Source: Paenibacillus sedimenti (GTDB lineage: Bacteria; Bacillota; Bacilli; Paenibacillales; NBRC-103111). Taken from it: 64,000 nt of DNA. The notes beneath the pieces are model-generated. The model made no database searches. It was given only the letters and a program-made list of their open reading frames with translations, and had not been told where the DNA came from. The DNA lies in assembly GCF_014534655.1 (NCBI RefSeq), contig NZ_JACVVD010000001.1, positions 620,001 to 684,000 of the forward strand, read 5' to 3'. The stretch's first letter is position 1. The number at the start of each line of letters is the position of its first letter. Positions 18,986 to 27,482 of this stretch are shown here, in pieces. The translations under genes were made by a program, and so were the position numbers.

Positions 18986-20608
18986 ATGGTCATGAAAACA
19001 AAAAAAGTGTGGAATGCCGCGATAGCGGGAACGCTGGCGTTGAGCCTGGCAGCCTGCAGCAGCACAAGCAGCACGAACAATACAGCTACGAATGCGCCGG
19101 ATAAAGGGAGTGGAACGACGAATAAACCGGCAGCAACGACATCCGCCGATGCGGGCAAAATCGATACTTCGGAATTCCAGACGATCTCCTACGTTATGCT
19201 GGGGGATAAGCCGAAAAATGGCCAGCTTGAGAAGGTAATGGACAAAATCAATGCCATTCTGAAGCAAAAAGTGAATGCGAAGCTGGAGATCAAATGGGTG
19301 GAGTGGGCCGATTGGCAAACGAAATACAACCTGCTGTTAGCTTCAGGCGAGCCCGTGGATTTGATTACCGTTGCAACGGATTGGCTGGATACATGGCAAA
19401 ATGCGCAAAAAGGAGCGTTCATGCCGCTCGACAAACTGCTGCCGACTTATGCGCCGCAAACATGGAAAGAAGTTCCGCCGGAAAACTGGGCTGAAACGAA
19501 GTACAAAAATCAGATCATGCTCATTCCGGAAGATCATTACACGCAATGGGTCAATCACGGATTCCTATACCGTGGCGACTGGGCCAAAGAGTTCGGCATT
19601 ACGGAACCGATCAAGGATTGGGAGACGCTCGGTAAGTACTTCCAGAGCGTGAAGGACAAGAAGCCCGGCGTCGTTCCTTGGGATGTAAACAGTACGGGTA
19701 CAGGCAGTATCGGCGGCTATATCAATTCCTACACCGATGCGATCGAAATGCCGGTCAATACGGGCATGTTCCCTCTGGTCTATGGAAAATCATATGATGA
19801 GAAATATAAGGCTTACAGCCCGTTTTTCGATGACACGTTCGTGAATTATGCCAAGCTGATGAAAGAGTGGGGAGACAAAGGCTTTTGGCGCGACGATGTC
19901 TTGAACTATAAAGGCGACAACCGTCAAGCGCTTGAAGCGGGCAAGTCCAGTGTGGATCAGCACCACACCCAAACATTCCTGGGCGAGCGGATCAAAATGG
20001 ATAAGCTGCAGCCGGGTTCGGATCTTCAATTCTTTCCGTTTTCAGCTACTCGCAATAACCTGGTTTCCATGTCCATTACACATGGCGGTACCTCGATCGG
20101 CGCGAAAAGCAAGCATCCTGAGCGTGCTTTAATGGTCTACGAACTGATCCGCCAGGATCCGGAAGTGTATAAGCTGATGAATTACGGATTGGAGGGCGTC
20201 CAATATGTCATTAAGGATGGCAAACGTTATCGTCCGGACGGCTATGATGTGCAAAGAGACGACTTCTACAGTAATTTCTGGGGTGGCCGTATTGACAAGA
20301 ACGAAATTCCTGATGGGAATGAATATGCCGGGAAAAAAGATATTTATGCTTCCTACGACAAAATCAAAAAGCCATACCCGTATGGCAGATTCGTCTTTGA
20401 TAAAGCCCCTGTCAGCAACGAGCTGACGGCAATTACGCAGATCGTGGGTCAAAAGGGGCCAGCCATTATATTTGGCAAAGCTGGCGACCCTGTGAAAGCA
20501 GTTGAGGATTTCCGCGCCAAATTGAAAGCTGCCGGTTTTGACAAAGTGATGGGAGAGATACAGAAACAGCTGGATGCGTACAAACAATTAGTGGAAAGCA
20601 GTAAATAA
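18986..20608 (+). CDS. Extracellular sugar-binding lipoprotein of ABC importer, LplA type
   Basis: The product is 540 residues from ATG 18986 (GGGAGG nine bases upstream). A lipoprotein signal is present: KKVWNAAIAGTLALSLAAC with the lipobox Cys near residue 25, then a Ser/Thr/Asn-rich linker. The mature part has the features of large binding proteins of this class (WVEWADWQTKYNLLLASGEPVDLITV; WGDKGFWRDDVLNY). It would capture oligosaccharide outside the membrane and pass it to the two permeases for hydrolysis by the GH35 enzyme. The gene order with the binding protein last, behind a palindromic element, would allow expression different from that of the permeases. Confidence 0.9.
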   Translation: MVMKTKKVWNAAIAGTLALSLAACSSTSSTNNTATNAPDKGSGTTNKPAATTSADAGKIDTSEFQTISYVMLGDKPKNGQLEKVMDKINAILKQKVNAKLEIKWVEWADWQTKYNLLLASGEPVDLITVATDWLDTWQNAQKGAFMPLDKLLPTYAPQTWKEVPPENWAETKYKNQIMLIPEDHYTQWVNHGFLYRGDWAKEFGITEPIKDWETLGKYFQSVKDKKPGVVPWDVNSTGTGSIGGYINSYTDAIEMPVNTGMFPLVYGKSYDEKYKAYSPFFDDTFVNYAKLMKEWGDKGFWRDDVLNYKGDNRQALEAGKSSVDQHHTQTFLGERIKMDKLQPGSDLQFFPFSATRNNLVSMSITHGGTSIGAKSKHPERALMVYELIRQDPEVYKLMNYGLEGVQYVIKDGKRYRPDGYDVQRDDFYSNFWGGRIDKNEIPDGNEYAGKKDIYASYDKIKKPYPYGRFVFDKAPVSNELTAITQIVGQKGPAIIFGKAGDPVKAVEDFRAKLKAAGFDKVMGEIQKQLDAYKQLVESSK

Positions 20609-20696
20609 GACGAAACGAATGAATCGATTGGTCAGTATGCCTATACGACCGACTGCCGTTATGAGCATTAACGATTGATTATACGCGAAAAAGAAA

Positions 20697-20732
20697 AGCA
20701 GTTGAGTGGGAATTCCACACAGCTGCTTTTTT
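20697..20732. terminator. Bidirectional terminator between convergent genes
   Basis: AGCAGTTGAGTGGGAA pairs with TTCCACACAGCTGCT (one mismatch, a few G-U). An A run precedes and a T run follows, so it serves both the binding-protein gene (+) and the secreted-protein gene (-). Confidence 0.8.
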
Positions 20733-20739
20733 CACGTGC

Positions 20740-22098
20740 TTATTTAAAGTCACCCATTAAGTAATTATAGAAAGGTTCGTCAACCCAGAATTCGTAGGAA
20801 TCCACTTTAAAGCCAGGGTTAATTTTATTGATGCCGGCTACGACATCGGCAGCTTTTTCACTCAGAGAGAAGGACTGCGCGTAATAGTGCCCTTTGCTGA
20901 TTTTATTATTGGCAATCACTTTGTAGTCCTTCATATCGGTCAAAGAATAGTAAAGCGGCTGCCACCAGGAGGAGTAGATAAGACCCTTTTGATCTTCGCT
21001 GTTCTTTTTGGCATATTGGAAAATCACTTGTTGGAACTTGATTTTCTGCTCAGCGTTATCGAATTCAAATTCGATGTCGTACTCTTTGGCATAGGCAATG
21101 AAGTTGCCGTTCTCGATTTGCACGACTTGGTAATCATCGGATTGCGTCGGTTCGCCCCATTCCTTCAAATAAATGAAAGCGGACGTTTTCGGCTCAAGTT
21201 GAACTTTCGCCTCAATGCCTTCGCTACGCAGCAGACCGATCAACTGCAAGGCATGCGTAATATCGGAGTGTCCATAAGTGAGGGAGAGCTTCTGATCAAA
21301 ATGCGCATCAAAGCGCGAATCCTTCAAATTGTAGCCCGTTACCAGGTTCTGTTTCAAAGCAGTATCGAAAACGGCACGCAAATCGCTTGCCGTAATCAAA
21401 TCTTCAGTACCCCAAGCTTCATTTACTTTGCGGAAAATATCATCATCATTCGTAGTTCCGATATAATTTTTATACAGACCTTGGAAGGAAAGGACTTTGC
21501 CAAGCAACTCACTTGCAAAGCTATCATCCGCTGCTGCCTCCGGCTTGAATGTCGCGAACCGTTCGGAGGAGAGGAGGCCGGTATCTACAGCAGCCGCAAG
21601 CTCTTGCGAGGCTTGAAGCGTGAGCCCGTTTTCCTGATCGTAATCGATGTGTAACTTGGCCAGAGCGGCTTTTATTTTAGCTTGCGGATATGTATAAGCG
21701 AGTTCTTTCAAGCCGGCGGCTTTCAACGCAATGAAAGTGGCCTGAAGCTGTGTGAGCGGTTGTTCACCTTGCAACTTGCTTTCCGTGAGAATCCCTTCTT
21801 CGAACAAAGCCATAGCGGCTTCATAATAGGGGCTATCTTTTTGCAAGTCGGTAAACTTGTTTTCTTGTTCTTTGGCATCCAAATGTAAAATGCGGTCAAC
21901 AGCATGGACGAAATCGCCTTTGGACAAGGTGCCTGACAAGCTGAGGCTATAATTGTCTTGCAAAAACTGCTTGTACGCTGCAGCAGAATCCGTTGCGTCA
22001 GCAGCAAAAACTGACGAGCCGAATGAAGATACAGTAGACAATAGAACTGCGGTTAATGCGACCGTGCGTACAGTTTTAATAGAGTGTAGCAATTTCAT
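20740..22098 (-). CDS. Secreted protein of unknown function, S-layer-like N-terminal region
   Basis: The product is 452 residues from ATG 22098, placed 11 bases after GGAGG; a GTG at 22110 is in frame but overlaps the binding site. A signal peptide covers residues 1-32 (KTVRTVALTAVLLSTVSSFG, cleavage after VFA). Residues 45-200 contain three helical segments that recall SLH repeats (SGTLSKGDFVHAVDRILHL; YEAAMALFEEGIL; QPLTQLQATFIALKAAGL) but do not fit the consensus well. The C-terminal half is alpha/beta with FIYLKEWGEPTQSDDYQVV and ends FYNYLMGDFK. I recognise no enzyme motif. It may be a wall-associated protein. It is transcribed alone, towards the terminator at 20697. Confidence 0.65.
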   Translation of the reverse strand: MKLLHSIKTVRTVALTAVLLSTVSSFGSSVFAADATDSAAAYKQFLQDNYSLSLSGTLSKGDFVHAVDRILHLDAKEQENKFTDLQKDSPYYEAAMALFEEGILTESKLQGEQPLTQLQATFIALKAAGLKELAYTYPQAKIKAALAKLHIDYDQENGLTLQASQELAAAVDTGLLSSERFATFKPEAAADDSFASELLGKVLSFQGLYKNYIGTTNDDDIFRKVNEAWGTEDLITASDLRAVFDTALKQNLVTGYNLKDSRFDAHFDQKLSLTYGHSDITHALQLIGLLRSEGIEAKVQLEPKTSAFIYLKEWGEPTQSDDYQVVQIENGNFIAYAKEYDIEFEFDNAEQKIKFQQVIFQYAKKNSEDQKGLIYSSWWQPLYYSLTDMKDYKVIANNKISKGHYYAQSFSLSEKAADVVAGINKINPGFKVDSYEFWVDEPFYNYLMGDFK

Positions 22099-22179
22099 AG
22101 ATAAGTGCACCTCCGATTTTTGTTAATTCATATAGGATTAGTATGGTTTATTTATAGCAGGTATCTATATAGGTGTCAA

Positions 22180-22602
22180 TCACGAATCAATCGCATTTGC
22201 AAAGCTTTTTTCCATGATGACATAAGCTTGTCCGTCTTTCGTGAATATGTCGGAAGTCTCTTTCAATCCGAATCTCGCGTAGAAGTCTGTTTTATTGCTT
22301 CTTGCATTGCACCAAATCTTCTGCACACCCCGGGCTTGCGCCTCATCCATCATGTATTGAAGCAGTTTGCTGCCGTAACCTTTGCCCTGCTCTTGATCCA
22401 GCGTTGCGAATTTGCGAAATTGTGCTTGATGCCGATTAATAAACAATGAAATAACGGATACCAGACGTTCCCCGGCAAAAAAACCGTAATGAATGCCCTC
22501 GTCATCGTCCTTCAATTTGACATAATTCATGTCCTTGTCCGGCCACATGACCCTATGTCTGACTTCCCAAGCCATTTCTTTCGTTATGTTTCGAATACTC
22601 AT
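22180..22602 (-). CDS. GNAT family N-acetyltransferase
   Basis: The product is 140 residues, the normal size for a single GNAT domain. These enzymes move an acetyl group from acetyl-CoA to an amine in the cytoplasm. The acetyl-CoA loop is seen as QEQGKGYGSKLLQYMMDEA (Q/RxxGxG/A), after the beta-4 strand LVSVISLFIN. C-terminal YARFGLKETSDIFT is also typical. A good binding site (GGAAGGA) precedes the ATG. The substrate is not evident from context. Confidence 0.85.
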   Translation of the reverse strand: MSIRNITKEMAWEVRHRVMWPDKDMNYVKLKDDDEGIHYGFFAGERLVSVISLFINRHQAQFRKFATLDQEQGKGYGSKLLQYMMDEAQARGVQKIWCNARSNKTDFYARFGLKETSDIFTKDGQAYVIMEKSFANAIDS

Positions 22603-22645
22603 AGAGATCCTTCCTTCCTAAATCACTTCATACTGCGCTCCTAGC

Positions 22646-23836
22646 TCACTGGCTTCCTTTACTCACCCAAAATGTAACTGTGTCTCCTTGCATACCTTTT
22701 GTTCCGGCCGCCGGGTCCTGCTTGGTTACAGTCCCCTTAGGCGCAGTGCCTGCCTCCAAAAAGTACTTATAACGCAAACCGTCGGCTAAAGCCTGCTTCT
22801 CCGCATCGGCAAGAACCATTCCTACGAGATTCGGAATGATAACCTCTTTGTTTTGCTCCTTGTCCGTTACCGAGCCTTTGGGCGAGCTCGTCGCTTGTTC
22901 GGGACTTGGGCTTGGTGTCGGCATCACCGCAGCAGGTTTAACGGACTGGCTTGGTGTGACGGATACTTGACGGTCCGATTTGGAAAAGGAAGGCCACAAG
23001 ATCCATATGACAAAGATGGCCGCAACAAAGAAAGCAGCGGCGCCCACGCTTTTTCTTTTATAAAAGCGAAGTTTTGGGACAGGCTCATTTTGGATGGGCG
23101 ACCTGGATGGCAGAGGGGGCTGCTCCTCATCGATAACGCTAATCGACTGTAGTTTACGTAAACCGAATATGAGCGTGGATAATGACGCCTGTCCTTGGCT
23201 GGCGGGTTTAACCAGCTTGATTAATGCGTCTTTTTGCTCCATCGTTGCCGATGGGATTTGGATACGCTCCAAATGGGTATGCATGGCTTCAAAGGGATTC
23301 ACCATTTCCGTCTTTCCGGAAAGAAGCTGGACCAACAAACCGCAAAGTCCTCTTACCCCTTGTGTCTGCGGGGCTCCTTCATCCCAATAATTAATGACGG
23401 AGATTCGTCCGTTCTCGCCATACCATAAGTTTTCTAAGCTCACAGAAAAGCCGGTGACCTGCTCCTCCATAGAATCCAGCATGGATACGCCGAGATCGGT
23501 AACTAAGCTGATGATTTGATCGAAAGTCCAGAGTCGGCTTCTCAATTGTTCAGCGAGTAGATGTCCGGGCTTCTGCTGAAGGATGATGAGTAAGGTACGA
23601 TCTTTGAATGAGGTATCGAGTATGTGTAGGAAGCCGTCATGATTAAAAGAAGAGGTACGTTTAAATTTATGCAGGTACGTATCAGCTGACTGACCTTCTT
23701 CTAGCTCGGTGGAATAAATGACGATTTTGCGATTTAAATATAAATCTTCGCCGTTATGTAAAACTCCATTATGTAAAGTGGTTATCAGTGAATTAGAAAC
23801 ATATCGATTTCCTATACGTCTATCCAATCTATCCAT
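22646..23836 (-). CDS. Membrane pseudokinase with one extracellular PASTA domain
   Basis: The product is 396 residues from an ATG at 23834-23836 with AAAGGATGG upstream. Residues 1-235 follow the outline of a protein kinase fold related to PrkC/PknB, but the catalytic parts are missing. No glycine loop is seen, the HRD-loop position reads SVSLENLW, and the DFG position reads VINYWDEG. Residues 262-284 are a membrane helix (SVGAAAFFVAAIFVIWILW). A Ser/Pro-rich linker and one PASTA domain (residues 328-394, IPNLVGMVLADAEKQALADG) lie outside the cell. PASTA domains bind muropeptides or beta-lactams. It may sense the wall and regulate a true kinase. It is probably cotranscribed with the GNAT gene. 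Confidence 0.75.
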   Translation of the reverse strand: MDRLDRRIGNRYVSNSLITTLHNGVLHNGEDLYLNRKIVIYSTELEEGQSADTYLHKFKRTSSFNHDGFLHILDTSFKDRTLLIILQQKPGHLLAEQLRSRLWTFDQIISLVTDLGVSMLDSMEEQVTGFSVSLENLWYGENGRISVINYWDEGAPQTQGVRGLCGLLVQLLSGKTEMVNPFEAMHTHLERIQIPSATMEQKDALIKLVKPASQGQASLSTLIFGLRKLQSISVIDEEQPPLPSRSPIQNEPVPKLRFYKRKSVGAAAFFVAAIFVIWILWPSFSKSDRQVSVTPSQSVKPAAVMPTPSPSPEQATSSPKGSVTDKEQNKEVIIPNLVGMVLADAEKQALADGLRYKYFLEAGTAPKGTVTKQDPAAGTKGMQGDTVTFWVSKGSQ

Positions 23837-23940
23837 TGTGAATCCATCCTTTCTTATACAACATACTATTCGCAGGTAAAGGGGGATTTGAGTTCAACGT
23901 ATTATCATATAGTATACCTGAAGGAACGCCGGATAGAAAC

Positions 23941-23978
23941 AAAGGACAGCGCGAGCGCTAGGGCTCGGCTGTCCTTTT
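23941..23978. terminator. Terminator of the GH44 gene
   Basis: AAAGGACAGC pairs with GCTGTCCTTT. The loop is GC-rich and partly self-complementary (GCGAGCGCTAGGGCTC). It lies directly after the minus-strand stop. Confidence 0.8.
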
Positions 23979-23985
23979 GTCTTCT

Positions 23986-26900
23986 TTAGCGAGAAGCTTT
24001 CAAAACGATATGGCATGCTGTTAATTTTGGAACGGTATACGTAAATGAACTGCCGTTGATGTCCGCAATAGGCTGTCTTTCCGTAACCTCGGAGCTGGTC
24101 TGATCGAATGCCCACACGCGTGCTGTTGTGTATCCTGCTCCAGCGATGTTGAATACGGCATTCATGTCGTAGTCCATGTTTTTATTAAGCACAATGAGAT
24201 GCAGGTCATTGTTGCTGTCCTTAAAAACGGAGCCGTAGATGGAGCTGTTCTCGATATCGGAAGTTTCGGCTTTCACCTTCGTGTCGCCGAACGTACCATT
24301 GTTTCCATCGTAGTTCGTGTACAGATTCAATGCGGAGGAGATATAGGCCGAACCTGATTGGGCGTCCGTCATTCTCCAGAAATTGGCCATGTAGACGCCA
24401 TATTTCCCGTATATGCCGAACACATCGGCTTGCGCGATTCCGCCATAAATGTTGTTTTCAGCGCCATAGTTATACTCGGTGAAAGCTAATTTCGTTCCGG
24501 GATTGTAAGTGTCAATGGATTGCTGCAATCGAGGGATCAATGGGAAGAAGGAGCTGTAATCTTTGAACAACCAGCTGTTCGACTCTGTATAGCTGGTATC
24601 CCACAGCTGCCTTGGCGCTTGGAGGCGCGCTTTATTCGTCGCTAGGTTGTCGCTGCCGGCAGGGTCTTGGATTCGTTTGCCGCCAAGCGAAGCATCGCCG
24701 GAAGTTTCCGGATACCAGTGCGTATCCAGAACATCAAGCAGACGCTTGTTTTCCTGCGCTGAAGCAGCGCGGAATTGATCCAGATAATAGTCAAGGTACC
24801 AACTATAGTTTCCTTTCAAGGCAGGCCAGTCGCTGGCCACGTACATGCTGTGCATATCGTCGAATCCGTAGGTGACGGGCCCGAATATTTGGGCGCTCGA
24901 ATCGACGTTTTTCACGGCTTTTGCCGTATCGAGACCTTTATTCAGCACTTCGGCCGCTTTTGGCCGCTCAGGGTGCATATAGTGATGCGTTTTATGCCAG
25001 AGTCCAGGTTCGTTGTCGAGCTCGTAACCTTTAATGCCTGTAGGCGTCGATGCGTTTCCGAATTTGTTCGTGAGGTAATGAACGAACTCATCGATATAGA
25101 CGCGGTTATCGTTCAAATCCGGCTGAAGGCTGAGCGGACCGTTTTTGGCAGCTTGCACGAGTACCCATCTGGAAGAAGGGGCTGTCTCTGACTGGGTGAC
25201 ATAACCGTTCTTATCCTTGGCAACATAACCCGCGGTTTGCAGCGTAACAAGCGAATACGCGTCTTTGGTTAAAGATTTTCGGTGGAAGCCAGTGAAACCA
25301 ATGCCTGGCTCCGAGGAATCCTGTCCCCACGGAACGCCGCCGTAGTAATGGGCTACATAACCATCGCTATGGTGACCGGCGTCATCGCCAGAGTTCGAAG
25401 CGTTGTTTTCCCAGTTATACGTGGATAAACGATTGCCGCCAATTCTTCTGGCCGTCCAGTTGTTAGAATCGGAGAGATCATCATTTGTTCCGTAAATAAA
25501 AGGGGAGATTGGTACACGATCCGCGGAAGGATCGATGCTGAAGTTAACACTGAAAGGACCGTTCGGGGTATTCGTTGTGCCCAGCGTAAGTAGTGTACTC
25601 CAATCGCCGATCGTCGTGTTTTCTTTGGCTCTTACCCGGTAGGTGTGTGTTGTACCCGGCGTCAAATTCGTATCGTTGTAGGAGGCATTCATGCCATTGT
25701 CGATGACAAGACCGTCAATCTCAATGTCGTATCCGGTAATAACGGCATCGGGAGCATCCCAGGTTAACGTAATGGCTGTATCTGTTCTCTTCGATTTCAC
25801 GTTGACCGGAGCGGGGATGTTTTGCAGGCCGGTTGTTTTCACGGATACGGCGGAGCTCCAGACGCCAACCTTGCCGTCTTGATGCGAGCGGACGTAATAA
25901 GTGTGGCGTGTACCGCTTTTCAACCAGTTATGAACAAAAGAAGTGTTGACCATATTCTCGTGCAGCACGCCGTCTGCCAAAACATCATAGCTGGTTGCTC
26001 CTTGAACCGCATTCCAAGATAACGCGATGGAAGTATCGGCCGGTGAAGCCGCGATGTTGCTTGGAAAAGCAGGAAGATCCAGCAGCGTCGGCTCTGTTCC
26101 CCACTTCAGATTACCGGATACATAGCCGGTTGCTTTATCGCTATCCGTTATTTCCGTAGTACCGGTATATGAATAATCGTTGGATTGATCAAAATTGGAC
26201 CAATCGCTTTTGTTTATCCACGTGTTCATTAGTACATCCGCTCCGGGAGCTAGCGTTCCGGCGGCAGGAGTAAAGCTGATTTCCAGATAACGGTCGGCCG
26301 TTGCGGATGGGATCGGCATTTTCACAAATTGGGTGATAACGCTGGTTTGATAGGCGGGAACGGAGCACCAAAAACCGATGGATAGCGGCTTTTCTTCACC
26401 ATCAATGGTGAAATAGTAACGAATTGCGAGGTCGCTGAGGTTAATCGGGGTATTGCCCGTATTCGTGATTTTAAAGTTTGGCCCCAGCATAACGCCAGTA
26501 GGGTTATTACCGGTGTTAACGGCAACTTTAATGCCGTTTGTCGGCGAAACAACGATATCGGGTAAAGTTTGAACGGTTACCGGTGCACTCCATGCACCAG
26601 GGGTTGTTCCATTTGCAGCTCGTACTTTGTATGTGTGTGTTGTGTTCGCTTGGAGATTGCTATGCGTGTAAGAGGTTGATGTGACCCCAGGAGCGATGAT
26701 TCCATCGGTCTCAACCTCATAGGCGGTTGCTCCGGCTACCGGATTCCAGGTCAGCGTAACGTCATTTTTTTGCGTGGTGGCTTGCAATTGCTGAGGAGCT
26801 GGAAGTGTAGGCTGTGGATCAGGCTCTCCACCAGTACCTCCGGTGATTTGGACGCTTGCAACACCGGCGAACCATTGATTGATGTTCGGATTCCATCCGG

Positions 26901-27282
26901 CTCCGAAGATGCCCAAGCTGATGATATAAGTTCCTTGCGGAAGGCTTGCAGGTACTTTCCAGTTGACCGGAACAGTCTTGGCTTCACCTGCGGTGACGTT
27001 AATGTTATCGACAACAATCTGATCTACACGTTTGAGGGAAGCGTCGAATATTTCCATATCGATCATGACGGCGGTTGTTTCGGATGAGGTGAGATTGACT
27101 TGTACGGTGGTGGTTGAGGCAGCAGGGATTGGCGATGAGGCGGCTTGCGCGGATACTTGGATATCGGCTGCTGCCTCTGCGTAAGGCGGGGCGCCGAAGT
27201 AGGTGAGGCTGGTTACCATCATCATACAAGCGATGAGGAGTGCCGCCATTCGGCGCGGTTTTGGGGGTATTGAACGTGACAT
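23986..27282 (-). CDS. Modular GH44 endoglucanase/xyloglucanase with CBM3 and FN3 domains
   Basis: The product is 1098 residues. A signal peptide (1-38, cleavage near AEAA) directs secretion. In order there are an N-terminal Ig-like module (about 40-148), FN3 (155-240), a family 3 cellulose-binding module (248-395; GIKVAVNTGNNPTG, CSVPAYQTSVITQF), two more FN3 units (400-567), and the GH44 catalytic domain (572-1098). GH44 enzymes cleave beta-1,4-glucans, often xyloglucan or carboxymethylcellulose. ELDNEPGLW carries the acid/base Glu (E758) and AFTEYNYG the nucleophile (E936). Placing the binding module before the catalytic domain is less usual than a C-terminal CBM. The gene has its own terminator and probably its own promoter. 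Confidence 0.9.
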   Translation of the reverse strand: MSRSIPPKPRRMAALLIACMMMVTSLTYFGAPPYAEAAADIQVSAQAASSPIPAASTTTVQVNLTSSETTAVMIDMEIFDASLKRVDQIVVDNINVTAGEAKTVPVNWKVPASLPQGTYIISLGIFGAGWNPNINQWFAGVASVQITGGTGGEPDPQPTLPAPQQLQATTQKNDVTLTWNPVAGATAYEVETDGIIAPGVTSTSYTHSNLQANTTHTYKVRAANGTTPGAWSAPVTVQTLPDIVVSPTNGIKVAVNTGNNPTGVMLGPNFKITNTGNTPINLSDLAIRYYFTIDGEEKPLSIGFWCSVPAYQTSVITQFVKMPIPSATADRYLEISFTPAAGTLAPGADVLMNTWINKSDWSNFDQSNDYSYTGTTEITDSDKATGYVSGNLKWGTEPTLLDLPAFPSNIAASPADTSIALSWNAVQGATSYDVLADGVLHENMVNTSFVHNWLKSGTRHTYYVRSHQDGKVGVWSSAVSVKTTGLQNIPAPVNVKSKRTDTAITLTWDAPDAVITGYDIEIDGLVIDNGMNASYNDTNLTPGTTHTYRVRAKENTTIGDWSTLLTLGTTNTPNGPFSVNFSIDPSADRVPISPFIYGTNDDLSDSNNWTARRIGGNRLSTYNWENNASNSGDDAGHHSDGYVAHYYGGVPWGQDSSEPGIGFTGFHRKSLTKDAYSLVTLQTAGYVAKDKNGYVTQSETAPSSRWVLVQAAKNGPLSLQPDLNDNRVYIDEFVHYLTNKFGNASTPTGIKGYELDNEPGLWHKTHHYMHPERPKAAEVLNKGLDTAKAVKNVDSSAQIFGPVTYGFDDMHSMYVASDWPALKGNYSWYLDYYLDQFRAASAQENKRLLDVLDTHWYPETSGDASLGGKRIQDPAGSDNLATNKARLQAPRQLWDTSYTESNSWLFKDYSSFFPLIPRLQQSIDTYNPGTKLAFTEYNYGAENNIYGGIAQADVFGIYGKYGVYMANFWRMTDAQSGSAYISSALNLYTNYDGNNGTFGDTKVKAETSDIENSSIYGSVFKDSNNDLHLIVLNKNMDYDMNAVFNIAGAGYTTARVWAFDQTSSEVTERQPIADINGSSFTYTVPKLTACHIVLKASR

Positions 27283-27482
27283 GATTCAATAATCCTTTCT
27301 CTATTTAATTTTTCCTGCATGCAGCAGGTTGACACGAATGACATCGTAACATATTTATCTGGGGAATTATGTGTTTAAACTAACAAAACTTAAAAAAGTT
27401 ATGTCTATGCTTCAAAAGACCTAGATGATATTATGGTTTCATCTGACAATTTTACATAAGGCAACATAACGAGAGGGGAAAA

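Noticed and set aside
27283..27482. B12 or other riboswitch upstream of the flavoprotein
   Set aside because: No conserved riboswitch core or terminator hairpin could be recognised; the region looks like two divergent promoters.
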